Assembly (NCBI GenBank): GCA_964604045.1
Contig: CAZRXM010000045.1
Location: 1 to 9,188, forward strand
Direction of reading: 5' to 3'
From: DRVP01 sp964604045
GTDB lineage: Archaea; Thermoproteota; Bathyarchaeia; Bathyarchaeales; Bathycorpusculaceae
DNA length: 9,188 nt
Part shown: positions 1 to 6,175 of the stretch, piece by piece
How the letters are laid out: every line of letters starts with the position of its first letter
Numbering within the stretch: position 1 is the stretch's first letter
Notes under the pieces: generated by a model
The model's input: the letters and a program-made list of their open reading frames with translations, nothing else
Databases searched by the model: none
Told to the model about the DNA's origin: nothing
Translations under genes and position numbers: made by a program

Positions 1-2
1 AG

Positions 3-78
3 CGGGCCCGCTGGGATTTGAACCCAGGATCTCCGGCTCCGCAGGCCAGCGTCCTAATCCATGCTAGACTACGGGCCC
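3..78 (-). tRNA. tRNA-Arg, anticodon GCG
   Basis: Read on the minus strand this 76-base stretch folds as a complete cloverleaf. A seven-pair acceptor stem (GGGCCCG with CGGGCCC) is followed by T8 and A9, a D stem GTCT/GGAC, an anticodon stem CTGGC/GCCGG, a five-base variable loop and a T stem CTGGG/CCCAG around TTCAAAT. The anticodon loop is CTGCGGA, so the anticodon is GCG, which reads the arginine codon CGC. The discriminator base is G and the next bases are CT, so the CCA tail is not encoded and must be added after transcription. There is no intron. The gene lies 37 bases downstream of lysS on the same strand, with its own TATA-like box between them. Confidence 0.96.
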
Positions 79-103
79 ACGTTATTGATAGGATGCGGAA
101 TTG

Positions 104-112
104 CATAAAAGG
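104..112 (-). promoter_or_regulatory. TATA-like box for tRNA-Arg
   Basis: On the minus strand this reads CCTTTTATG, preceded by an A-rich AAAAA tract that could act as a BRE. Its centre is about 30 bases ahead of the mature 5' end of the tRNA, the expected spacing for an archaeal TBP site plus a very short leader. It sits immediately after the lysS stop codon, so the tRNA can be transcribed independently of lysS. Confidence 0.5.
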
Positions 113-115
113 TTT

Positions 116-1720
116 TTAGGTTTGGTTTAGGGCTCTTTGTAGGGCGTTTATTACGTTTTGTTTGCCCATGGCGACTATGTATGGGCCTAGTCTTGGGCCT
201 TGGGGCGCGCCTATCAGGATGGTGTATAGGGTTTTGAAGAGTTCGGGGGGTGGGACGCCATGTTTTTTGGCTGTGTTAAATATGGCGTTTTGGATTTTTT
301 CCGCTTGGTCTTCGGTCTTTATAATTTCTATTAGTTCTTTTATGGCGGCTTTTTCCTCTGGTTTTAGGGTTACTGTTGTTTCGCGGATTTCTTCGAAGTC
401 TCTTGCCCAGTTTATGGCGTTTTCTATGCGTTTTTTCAGGTTTTCGTCTAGTTGTTGTCCTTTCTGTAGGTAGCCGTAGGTTTGGAGTTTTTCCGTTATA
501 AATTCTACTTCTCTACCTTTCGGTGCAATTTTTGCCAGGTATGTTAACATGTTGTATGGGACATGGATGCTTGGCTTTTTCGGCGGTTTCAAAAGCCAGC
601 AGTACTCGTATAAGCCTTTGAGTTTAGCAAGTTCCTTTTTGTCTGGAACTGTTTTCTTTCCGAAGTACACGTCTTCTAGGTAGTCTAGCTCGTTCATGTA
701 GGCGGGTATGTCTGTCACGTCTATGGTGCGAGTTCCAACAAACCTTTTTAGCAGGAGGAGCATGAGCGACTGAGGTGAGCCGTATTTCAGCCATACTTGG
801 GGCGTGAAGACATTGCCGGCTGACTTTGAAATCTTCCTCCCACTTTTGTCAAGAAACATCTCGTATTTGGCGTGGGCTGGCGGCTCGAATCCCAACACTT
901 CGCGGCTTATTCTGTCATTCACACGAACGGAGTCGGCTATGTCCTTGCCGTAAGCTTCAAATCTAATGTCTAGGGCTTTCCACCTGGCGGCGAATTCTCC
1001 CTTCCAGCTCAGTTTCCCCAAACCCTTCGTCACGTCAGCTTCGCCCTTGTACCCGCAGCCTTCAATCCATCTGCCTTTAATCTCCATTCCCTCGCAGACA
1101 TAGAGCACTTTTCTTTCCTTGGGTAGATATTCCGTGGCTTTGGTTGTGTATATCCTTTCACAGTTTTCGCAGACTGGGAAGTATGGCAGAACCTCCATGT
1201 ACCTTTCTTGTCCAACCTCTTCCTTGACTATTTCGCCAACCTTTTTTGCGTTCAAGAGTATTGTGTGGATTTCGTTGTTGAGTAAGCCTTTCTCGTAGGC
1301 TTCTTTGGCGGACATGTAGCGGTATTCTATGCCGCAGTTGTCCATGGCTTCAAGCAGAAGCGAGCTCATGTGTCTGCCATAACTATCGTGGCACTTAAAG
1401 GGGTCCGGGATATCCGTAACTGGAAAGCCAAGATACTTTTCAAGAGTTTTCGGCAGTCCAGCTGGCACTTTGCGGAGCCCATCTTTGTCGTCGCAGAAGG
1501 CTATAAGCTCTGAACGGTAGCCTTGATCCCTTAAAGCCAACGTTATAGCGTAGGAGCGGGCGGCGTCGCCTAAGCTTCCTATGTGCGGAAAGCCGGAAGC
1601 CCCCAAACCCATTTCGGTTCGAATCATGTCTAGACTTCTGCCAAGCCTCCGCTCTCTCTCAATGATTTTCACAGCCATCTTATCGTACCATGTTCCACGT
1701 CCTATTATTTTCTCGCTCAT
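116..1720 (-). CDS. lysS: Lysine--tRNA ligase, class I (archaeal type)
   Basis: This cytoplasmic enzyme charges tRNA-Lys with lysine using ATP. It is a class I LysRS, the form found in most archaea and a few bacteria and unrelated to the class II enzyme. Counting from an alternative ATG at 1738 (540 aa), the HIGH signature appears as HIGS at residues 52-55. A zinc-ribbon-like cysteine set follows at C190, C193, C215 and C228, then the family's GKD segment near 264-266, and the KMSKS loop appears as KISKS at 302-306. The C-terminal third is the helical anticodon-binding region. I prefer the ATG at 1720 (534 aa), which drops six unconserved residues, but neither start has a strong SD. Length is normal for the family and no key motif is missing. 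The gene stands alone, with a promoter-like box upstream and tRNA-Arg downstream. Confidence 0.95.
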   Translation of the reverse strand: MSEKIIGRGTWYDKMAVKIIERERRLGRSLDMIRTEMGLGASGFPHIGSLGDAARSYAITLALRDQGYRSELIAFCDDKDGLRKVPAGLPKTLEKYLGFPVTDIPDPFKCHDSYGRHMSSLLLEAMDNCGIEYRYMSAKEAYEKGLLNNEIHTILLNAKKVGEIVKEEVGQERYMEVLPYFPVCENCERIYTTKATEYLPKERKVLYVCEGMEIKGRWIEGCGYKGEADVTKGLGKLSWKGEFAARWKALDIRFEAYGKDIADSVRVNDRISREVLGFEPPAHAKYEMFLDKSGRKISKSAGNVFTPQVWLKYGSPQSLMLLLLKRFVGTRTIDVTDIPAYMNELDYLEDVYFGKKTVPDKKELAKLKGLYEYCWLLKPPKKPSIHVPYNMLTYLAKIAPKGREVEFITEKLQTYGYLQKGQQLDENLKKRIENAINWARDFEEIRETTVTLKPEEKAAIKELIEIIKTEDQAEKIQNAIFNTAKKHGVPPPELFKTLYTILIGAPQGPRLGPYIVAMGKQNVINALQRALNQT

Positions 1721-1800
1721 GGAAGATCCAGCTATCATTCATGCCGGTTCTAGGCGTAAGCTCCAGCTAGAACAGCCCAATTTTGGTAGAGGGATTTCGC

Positions 1801-1810
1801 CTTTTATAAC
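1801..1810 (-). promoter_or_regulatory. TATA-like box upstream of lysS
   Basis: The minus strand reads GTTATAAAAG here, a good match to the archaeal TATA box. Transcription would begin near 1780, leaving a leader of roughly 40-60 bases before the two candidate lysS starts. The 1739-1909 spacer holds nothing else I can support. Confidence 0.5.
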
Positions 1811-1909
1811 TGTGCCGGTGGCGCCATCCAACCATAAAGTGTAAATCTGTTCTTATAGTCGTATTTTAGGAGCCAGACGGCGCGTAAAGGTAAATTGTTT
1901 GGTTTACTT

Positions 1910-2083
1910 TTATTCGTCCCTCATCTCTACGATTCCGTCAACGTCCTGCTGTGCCAAGTAACGGTGGTGTTCAAGTATTTGATGTTTAGCAATTTGTACG
2001 GCTTCATCTCTGTCGATTTCGCTGTTTAGAACTTCGCAAACCCTCCAATTTTCCTAAAGTCGAGGGGGTCTTGCCATCAAGGG
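1910..2083 (-). CDS. C-terminal fragment of a gene broken by the assembly gap, probably frameshifted
   Basis: Between the gap edge and 2054 only one minus-strand frame is open, giving LDGKTPSTLGKLEG. A different frame, one base later, then encodes a charged, helix-like tail (EVLNSEIDRDEAVQIAKHQI, then a stretch ending VEMRDE) to a TAA at 1910-1912. That second frame has a TAG at 2054-2056 and no plausible start codon after it. The simplest reading is one coding region with one surplus base between about 2053 and 2036, for example in the GGG run at 2041-2043; removing it gives a smooth join (KLEVCEVLNSE). It is probably the end of the zinc-ribbon gene on the other side of the gap, since strand and order agree, but continuity is inferred. 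The frameshift may be a contig-end sequencing error or a real mutation. Function unknown. Confidence 0.5.
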
Positions 2084-2183
2084 NNNNNNNNNNNNNNNNN
2101 NNNNNNNNNNNNNNNNNNNNNNNNNNNNNNNNNNNNNNNNNNNNNNNNNNNNNNNNNNNNNNNNNNNNNNNNNNNNNNNNNNN
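2084..2183. other. Assembly gap (100 N)
   Basis: Exactly 100 N bases, the conventional placeholder for a scaffold gap of unknown size. Reading frames cannot be carried across it, and the true missing length is not known. Confidence 0.98.
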
Positions 2184-2348
2184 AAGGGTTATACTTGTCA
2201 GATGCATGGAATGTTCGAAGGTGAACGCTTTCCCAGTTTCAATAACAACTGTGTAGCCGCAGCACCTGCAAGTGGCGATTATTTCGCCTGGCTTGAAGGA
2301 TATGAGCGCCCCACAATGGGAGCAGCTTAACTCCTTAACTATTGACAT
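2184..2348 (-). CDS. Zinc-ribbon protein, N-terminal part, cut by the assembly gap
   Basis: The visible 55 residues start at an ATG at 2346-2348. They form a zinc-ribbon-like module with C9-x2-C12 and C27-x2-C30 (an extra C29 gives CRCC), the two halves separated by a short strand-rich segment. A conserved-looking segment follows (GYTVVIETGKAFTFEHS) before the gap. The start overlaps the last 14 bases of the FAD dehydrogenase gene, so the two are very likely cotranscribed and translationally coupled. A longer reading from 2396 adds 16 residues that lie inside the dehydrogenase gene and is less likely. I do not recognise the full family. The ribbon may bind zinc as a structural or nucleic-acid/protein-binding element, but its partner is unknown. 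The C-terminal part is probably the fragment at 1910-2083. Confidence 0.65.
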
Positions 2349-3735
2349 TTCTTCGAACCTTCTGCTTCTCACGTCTAAGGATTTCCCTCGCAACAATGAC
2401 TCCGGAGGCTGAGGCTTGAATCAGCCCCCGTGTGACCCCGGCTCCATCTCCTATTGTGAAGAGGTTTCGTATCTTTGTCTCCAGAGAATTGCTCAGCTCA
2501 AGCCTCGATGAGTAGAATTTCACTTCAACCCCGTAAAGCAAAGTGTCCCTCGAGTGGATACCCGGGGCTATTTTGTCCAAGGCTTCAAGCATCTCCCTTA
2601 TGTCGGCTAAATAGCGGTATGGCAAGACGAAGCTCAGGTCTCCGGGTGTGGCGTTCTTCAACGTGGGGGTTACGATGCTTCGGGCTATTCTTTCCGGCGT
2701 GGAACGCCTACCCGCTTCCAGGTCGCCAAGCCGCTGCACCAGAATGCCCCCACTTAAGAGGTTTGAGAGCCTCGCAAGATACTTTCCATAGGCTATGGGG
2801 TCTTTAAAGGGCTCCGTAAAAGAGGTGCTAACCAATATTGCAAAGTTTGTGTTCTCCGTTTTTCTTTCAGCATAGCTTTGCCCGTTCACTGTTAAAACGC
2901 CGTCATAAGATTCGGATATCACTTCACCGTATGGAGCTACGCAGAAAGTCCTAACCTGGTCGTCGAAGAATTTTGAGTAGTAGACAAATTTCGGCTCGTA
3001 GAGAACGTTTGTCAACTCCTCCATAACCGCTGCTAGAACTTCAACCCTTACGCCTACATCCACCGGATTGTTTAGGGTTTTTAAGCCTAGGGCTTGGGCT
3101 TCTATTTGAAGCCATTCAGCGCCTCCCCTTCCAGGCGCCACAATCACGTATTTTCCGTAGAATTTTTCTCCATCAACCGTTTCAACGCCTTCTATGACGC
3201 CGTTTTTCACCAGAAGCCCTTTAACGTCCTTCCTCATCTTTATTTCAACTTTACCTTCAAGCTCCTGCCGCATTTTTCGGAGAGTTTGGGCGCACCGCTC
3301 TGTCCCCATGTGTCTGATCTTTTGCGGTATGAGTTTTAAGCCGGCTAGAGAGGCTTTCCGCTCTATTTCCTCAACCTTCTCTAAGTCTTCGCCGTAAACG
3401 TGGTTTGGCGCCCCAAAACGGAGGTAAACGCCGTCCACATAGCCTATCAGTTCGGCTAGCTCCTTTTCTGAAACATACTGGTTTAGCCAGCCTCCCACCT
3501 CCGTAGATATGGTCAATTTGCCGTCGCTGAAGGCTCCGGCTCCTCCCCAGCCACAGAGAAGCCCGCATGGATCGCAATTCATGCAACCGAAACCTCTGCT
3601 CGCCGGACATTTCCGTTGTTCGAGGTCTGGCCCCTTGTCAAGCATTAACACACGAAGGTCTGAGTTGCCCACAAGTTCGAGGGCTGAGAATATTCCAGCC
3701 GGACCTGCTCCAACGATTATCACGTCATACTTCAA
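2335..3735 (-). CDS. FAD-dependent dehydrogenase, COG2509-like
   Basis: A cytoplasmic flavoprotein of an uncharacterised NAD(P)/FAD-dependent dehydrogenase family; its substrate is not known. Counting from the TTG at 3733-3735 (466 aa), the FAD-binding Rossmann motif GAGPAG is at residues 9-14. A cysteine cluster (C43, C51, C54, C57, C61) follows, leading into the family's GWGGAGAFSDGK segment. The second FAD-contact motif GDGAG is at 429-433, near the C terminus, as expected for this fold. The TTG start is chosen because GAGGT lies seven bases upstream and because it begins just before the first Rossmann strand. An ATG at 3778-3780 would add 15 residues without an SD and falls inside a TATA-like box. 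The cysteines could hold an Fe-S cluster or a metal, which is inference. The cupin gene lies upstream and a zinc-ribbon gene overlaps the 3' end. Confidence 0.85.
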   Translation of the reverse strand: MKYDVIIVGAGPAGIFSALELVGNSDLRVLMLDKGPDLEQRKCPASRGFGCMNCDPCGLLCGWGGAGAFSDGKLTISTEVGGWLNQYVSEKELAELIGYVDGVYLRFGAPNHVYGEDLEKVEEIERKASLAGLKLIPQKIRHMGTERCAQTLRKMRQELEGKVEIKMRKDVKGLLVKNGVIEGVETVDGEKFYGKYVIVAPGRGGAEWLQIEAQALGLKTLNNPVDVGVRVEVLAAVMEELTNVLYEPKFVYYSKFFDDQVRTFCVAPYGEVISESYDGVLTVNGQSYAERKTENTNFAILVSTSFTEPFKDPIAYGKYLARLSNLLSGGILVQRLGDLEAGRRSTPERIARSIVTPTLKNATPGDLSFVLPYRYLADIREMLEALDKIAPGIHSRDTLLYGVEVKFYSSRLELSNSLETKIRNLFTIGDGAGVTRGLIQASASGVIVAREILRREKQKVRRNVNS

Positions 3736-3742
3736 GGCTTTT

Positions 3743-3747
3743 ACCTC
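3743..3747 (-). promoter_or_regulatory. Shine-Dalgarno deciding the TTG start of the FAD dehydrogenase
   Basis: GAGGT on the minus strand, seven bases before the TTG at 3733-3735. The upstream in-frame ATG at 3778-3780 has no comparable site. Confidence 0.6.
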
Positions 3748-3778
3748 TTGAAGCCCAAAACTAGATGTGCTAACAAGC

Positions 3779-3788
3779 ATATATCTTT
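3779..3788 (-). promoter_or_regulatory. TATA-like box upstream of the FAD dehydrogenase
   Basis: The minus strand reads AAAGATATAT. Initiation about 25 bases downstream, near 3757, would leave a short leader that contains the GAGGT site and would exclude the ATG at 3778-3780. This supports both the TTG start and a promoter separate from the cupin gene. Confidence 0.35.
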
Positions 3789-3824
3789 AGCGAGCTTGGA
3801 AACACCGGGGTAAAAACCACTCAT

Positions 3825-4163
3825 TTAATGTAAGGGAACTAGGCATAGAAATTTTACAGTTTGTTTCCCATCGTTCCTAAACTGGTGTATTTCGTTCGGA
3901 GGGATAAATATGACATCGCCAGGCTTAAATTTTCTTTCGCCATCAGAACCTACAACGGTGCCTTCGCCCTCGAGGATGAAAACTTCATGCTCCCATGGAT
4001 GGGTGTGGAGCGGACTGTGTCCCCCCGGCTCCATTTCGAAAAGTCTCATGGCGAAGTTTGGGGCGCCTGTTTCTTTTGTGATAAGCCATCTAACCCTCAG
4101 TTTTAAGGCGCCTTCCTCCCGGGCTTCCTTAGCTTCAACCTCGCTGTAATGGAAAACCTTCAT
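3825..4163 (-). CDS. Small single-domain cupin protein
   Basis: A 112-residue protein consisting of one cupin beta-barrel. Both conserved cupin motifs are present. Motif 1 runs from G48 with H53, H55 and E60 to G67. Motif 2 runs from G82 through P88 to H93 and N97. The two motif-1 histidines, E60 and H93 are the usual metal ligands, so a metal-binding site is expected. The substrate cannot be told from sequence: such stand-alone cupins include dioxygenases, isomerases, sugar- or small-molecule-binding proteins and many of unknown role. The ATG at 4161-4163 has GGGTGA six bases upstream. The gene is 89 bases after the FAD dehydrogenase's longest possible start-side spacer end and lies upstream of it on the same strand, so a link to that oxidoreductase is possible but unproven. 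Confidence 0.88.
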   Translation of the reverse strand: MKVFHYSEVEAKEAREEGALKLRVRWLITKETGAPNFAMRLFEMEPGGHSPLHTHPWEHEVFILEGEGTVVGSDGERKFKPGDVIFIPPNEIHQFRNDGKQTVKFLCLVPLH

Positions 4164-4197
4164 GTAAATTCACCCAACCAACGCGAGATTCACGTCT

Positions 4198-4208
4198 AAA
4201 TTTTATTT
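4198..4208 (-). promoter_or_regulatory. TATA-like box upstream of the cupin gene
   Basis: The minus strand reads AAATAAAATTT, centred about 41 bases before the cupin ATG. Initiation near 4178 would give a short leader including the GGGTGA ribosome-binding site. The match to the archaeal consensus is only moderate. Confidence 0.35.
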
Positions 4209-4252
4209 GAAGGTTTTGGACTGTTTTAGGCTGCATCTGATCATGCCATGCA

Positions 4253-4531
4253 TTAGTCTTTTATGGCTTCAAGAAGGCTCATAACGTTCCAGAGTTTCAC
4301 CCGAGTGTAAGGCGGCATGTTTGGGTCTTGCAAAATCTCGTCTAGGATGGATATCGCGTTTGAAGCCCTCACGGCGAGTGTGAACTCGGTTGTTTGAAGG
4401 GCGTCCATTGAGTCCTTGGCCGCCCTCCTAATGTTCCGCGGGGTCGTTGTGTCTTCAGAGACCTCAGCCAGCACGGCTAAGGCCCGCTTAATCCGCTCTT
4501 CATACTCTTCGATCTTCTTCTTCCTCACCAT
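4253..4531 (-). CDS. UPF0147 family protein
   Basis: A small, charged, helical protein (92 residues from the ATG at 4529-4531) of the archaeal UPF0147 family, whose function is not established. I recognise it by the core SEDTTTPRNIRRAAK near the middle and by the ILDEILQDPNMPPYTR segment near the C terminus, both typical of the family. No membrane segment, signal peptide or metal-binding motif is visible. A GTG at 4538-4540 would add three residues, but the GGTG at 4542-4545 is too close to serve that codon and is better spaced for the ATG. The gene is transcribed divergently from the SSA1/p27 gene, with which it shares a short intergenic region. The next gene downstream on its strand, the cupin, has its own candidate promoter. 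Confidence 0.88.
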   Translation of the reverse strand: MVRKKKIEEYEERIKRALAVLAEVSEDTTTPRNIRRAAKDSMDALQTTEFTLAVRASNAISILDEILQDPNMPPYTRVKLWNVMSLLEAIKD

Positions 4532-4568
4532 GATAACCACACACCAGATTCAAATATCAAGTAATCAA

Positions 4569-4579
4569 GTTATATAGGC
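4569..4579. promoter_or_regulatory. Shared palindromic TATA element between divergent genes
   Basis: The element GTTATATAGGC contains the palindromic core TATATA. On the plus strand it lies about 38 bases before the SSA1 GTG at 4612. On the minus strand it reads CTATATAAC, preceded by AAAAGC, and lies about 43 bases before the UPF0147 ATG. Initiation about 25 bases away in either direction would start both mRNAs just ahead of their ribosome-binding sites. It is the only good TATA-like site in the spacer for either gene. Confidence 0.5.
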
Positions 4580-4611
4580 TTTTACACCTATTCCTATTCG
4601 GAGGCATAGTG

Positions 4612-4980
4612 GTGTCGCAAAAACCAAAATCCGACGAGGAATGCATCAAACGTATGGCAGACCTGCTTCGCCAAGGCTCAACACTTACGGATCTCGCTTG
4701 CCCGGTGTGTGCCTCTCCGATTTTTAAGCTTAAAAGTGGCGACTTGTGGTGTGTTAGATGCGAGAAGAAGGTTATAGTTGTTAGGGAGGAAACGGAGGTT
4801 GCGAAAATAACAGGAGCCTTAAGCCTTGAAAACCTTGAGGTAACCTTGCTAGCTAAGATTCAAGAGATCCAAGAGAGAATGGCGAATGAGACAAATGTGG
4901 AAGAGCTTCAAAAACTAGGCGCCGCCCTCTCTGGGCTTCTGGAAAACCTGGAAAAGGTTAGAAGGGCTAAAAGGGTTTAG
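4612..4980 (+). CDS. SSA1/autoantigen p27-type zinc-ribbon protein
   Basis: A 122-residue protein resembling the archaeal relatives of Sjogren syndrome/scleroderma autoantigen 1 (COG1645). It has the family layout: a short helix with RMADLLRQGSTLTDLACPVC, then a zinc ribbon with C30, C33, C47 and C50, and a C-terminal part rich in E, K and L that is probably helical or coiled coil. Its biochemical role in archaea is not known; the ribbon presumably holds zinc. I prefer the GTG at 4612 over the GTG at 4609 because GGAGG at 4600-4604 is seven bases before it and only four before the other. The gene is divergent from UPF0147, and 18 bases after its stop begins the unrecognised 166-residue protein, so those two probably form an operon. 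Confidence 0.85.
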   Translation: MSQKPKSDEECIKRMADLLRQGSTLTDLACPVCASPIFKLKSGDLWCVRCEKKVIVVREETEVAKITGALSLENLEVTLLAKIQEIQERMANETNVEELQKLGAALSGLLENLEKVRRAKRV

Positions 4981-4998
4981 TGTTCGGACGCGACGGGG

Positions 4999-5499
4999 AT
5001 GTTTGGTCTTTACAGAAACTTCCCAGTTTACATTCATGGAGCAAAACGTTTTGCTTTCACCGGCTCAAGGAGAAGGATGCAGCAGGCCATAATACAGGTT
5101 TTGCATAGCCTTAACGGTGAGCATTTAAGCCTAGAATCAATAGCAAACCCGTCGATACCCGGATGCACCGTTATCTTGGAATTCGGCATAGCAGAGGGGG
5201 AAACCTTCAATTATCTGGACAAGGATGAAACCCGAAAAGCTTTGGAAATAGTGGGAGAAACACCTCTTGAGATCATGGATTTCTTCTGCGCCGTGCGGTA
5301 TTATAGGCGTAGGGAAAATGAAAATAGACCATTGAAATTCGACTATTACATGCTTAGGCTTGTTTTCAGCGCCAACAATGTGGAGATGCAGGTGTTCCAT
5401 GAAAGGGGGCCGAGGCATATTTCGCCGGAAGACTTAATCAACCTTGTTGTGGACAAAGTTAACGGGCTTTTTCCGAGGAAAGTGTTTAGGGCTGTTTAA
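4999..5499 (+). CDS. Unrecognised 166-residue protein
   Basis: I cannot assign a family. The protein is soluble-looking and mixed alpha/beta, with no signal peptide, no membrane segment and no cysteine pairs that suggest metal binding. It has a basic patch near the N terminus (GSRRRMQQAI, residues 22-31), a hydrophobic strand TVILEFGIAEGETF near 57-70, a second basic, tyrosine-rich patch VRYYRRRENENR near 98-109, and a strand-rich segment YYMLRLVFSANNVEMQVFHE near 116-135. Base composition and codon use match the neighbouring genes, which supports a real gene. The ATG at 4999 follows a GGGG only weakly like an SD. It starts 18 bases after the SSA1/p27 stop, suggesting cotranscription. Its last 14 bases overlap the end of the convergent thymidylate kinase gene. 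Confidence 0.75.
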   Translation: MFGLYRNFPVYIHGAKRFAFTGSRRRMQQAIIQVLHSLNGEHLSLESIANPSIPGCTVILEFGIAEGETFNYLDKDETRKALEIVGETPLEIMDFFCAVRYYRRRENENRPLKFDYYMLRLVFSANNVEMQVFHERGPRHISPEDLINLVVDKVNGLFPRKVFRAV

Positions 5500-6094
5500 A
5501 CCCTTTTAGGCGTTCCAGGACTAGGGATAAAACCTCCTCGGCAACCTTTTCTTTTGATAAGCGTCCATCCACTTTTACAAGCTCCCCGTCTGCAACAAGT
5601 TTCATGTATACTTCTCGAACTTTTCTTTGGGTTTCAAGATTTTCCATGACGGACTTTTTTGGCTTGAGCCTCTGAAAAACTGTTTCAGGCTCAACGTCGA
5701 GGTATATTGCTAAGTCCGGCTTTAATGCATGCTGGTTTATGCTCCAAATCCAGTCGAGGCTTAAACCGGCAGCTCCTTGATATGCTAGTGAAGAATAAAC
5801 GTAGCGGTCTGAGACCACTATCTCGCCCCTTTCGAGTGCGGGGCGCACCTCGTTTTCCAAATGTTCGTAGCGGTCAGCTGCAAAAAGCAAAGCCTCCACG
5901 ATGATGGCGGCCCGTCTCGCTCCATGCAAGCAGTACCTTTTAATGAATCTTCCAATTTTACCGTTGCTCGGCTCAGCAGTGTATACGGCTTTATAGCCCA
6001 TTTTCTCTAAGGTTTTCACCAACAATTTGGCTTGGGTTGTTTTACCACAACCATCTAAGCCCTCTATGCACACGAAGAAACCCCGCTTGTTCAA
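5486..6094 (-). CDS. tmk: Thymidylate kinase (dTMP kinase)
   Basis: A cytoplasmic P-loop kinase that phosphorylates dTMP to dTDP with ATP, a required step to dTTP. From the TTG at 6092-6094 the protein is 202 residues, typical for the family. The Walker A loop GLDGCGKT is at 12-19, an EPSNGKIGRFIK segment at 41-52, FAADR at 71-75, the DRY motif at 96-98 and the dTMP-binding SLAYQG at 102-107. The lid region near 143-165 is lysine-rich (KPKKS). The TTG is chosen because a strong GAGGAGG at 6102-6108 lies seven bases upstream and the resulting N terminus fits the family. An ATG at 6137-6139 would add 15 unconserved residues. The gene is convergent with the 166-residue protein, overlapping it by 14 bases, and divergent from the HD-domain gene. 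Confidence 0.93.
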   Translation of the reverse strand: MNKRGFFVCIEGLDGCGKTTQAKLLVKTLEKMGYKAVYTAEPSNGKIGRFIKRYCLHGARRAAIIVEALLFAADRYEHLENEVRPALERGEIVVSDRYVYSSLAYQGAAGLSLDWIWSINQHALKPDLAIYLDVEPETVFQRLKPKKSVMENLETQRKVREVYMKLVADGELVKVDGRLSKEKVAEEVLSLVLERLKGFKQP

Positions 6095-6101
6095 AGTCCA
6101 T

Positions 6102-6108
6102 CCTCCTC
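6102..6108 (-). promoter_or_regulatory. Shine-Dalgarno deciding the TTG start of tmk
   Basis: GAGGAGG on the minus strand, seven bases before the TTG at 6092-6094; it is the strongest ribosome-binding site in the window. It lies inside the coding region if the upstream ATG is used, which argues against that ATG. Confidence 0.7.
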
Positions 6109-6118
6109 GAACATTACA

Positions 6119-6128
6119 CATTATAAAG
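6119..6128 (+). promoter_or_regulatory. TATA-like box for the HD-PMDh cluster
   Basis: CATTATAAAG on the plus strand, about 50 bases before the HD gene's ATG. Initiation near 6150 would leave a leader of about 26 bases with the GGAG at 6164-6167. The TTATAA core is palindromic, but for tmk it would place the start of transcription after the GAGGAGG site, so it fits the plus-strand gene better. Confidence 0.45.
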
Positions 6129-6136
6129 GGAAACCT

Positions 6137-6147
6137 CAATTAATAAT
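6137..6147 (-). promoter_or_regulatory. AT-rich promoter candidate for tmk
   Basis: The minus strand reads AATTATTAATT here. Initiation about 25 bases downstream, near 6117, would include the GAGGAGG site in the tmk leader. It is a weaker TATA match than the 6119 box. Confidence 0.3.
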
Positions 6148-6175
6148 TGCTTATCCACCTCTTGGAGAATGGGCT

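Noticed and set aside
1890..1907. An inverted repeat GTAAA/TTTAC just after the stop at 1910, considered as a terminator.
   Set aside because: Only five weak pairs with an eight-base loop; too weak to support a hairpin, and archaeal termination does not usually need one.
2004..2396. A 130-residue minus-strand reading frame running through the N stretch.
   Set aside because: The gap is a fixed-size placeholder, so frame continuity through it has no meaning. I annotated the two sides separately.
3371..3610. A second minus-strand frame within the FAD dehydrogenase gene.
   Set aside because: It is an out-of-frame shadow of the cysteine and GGAGAF region and carries no independent family signal.
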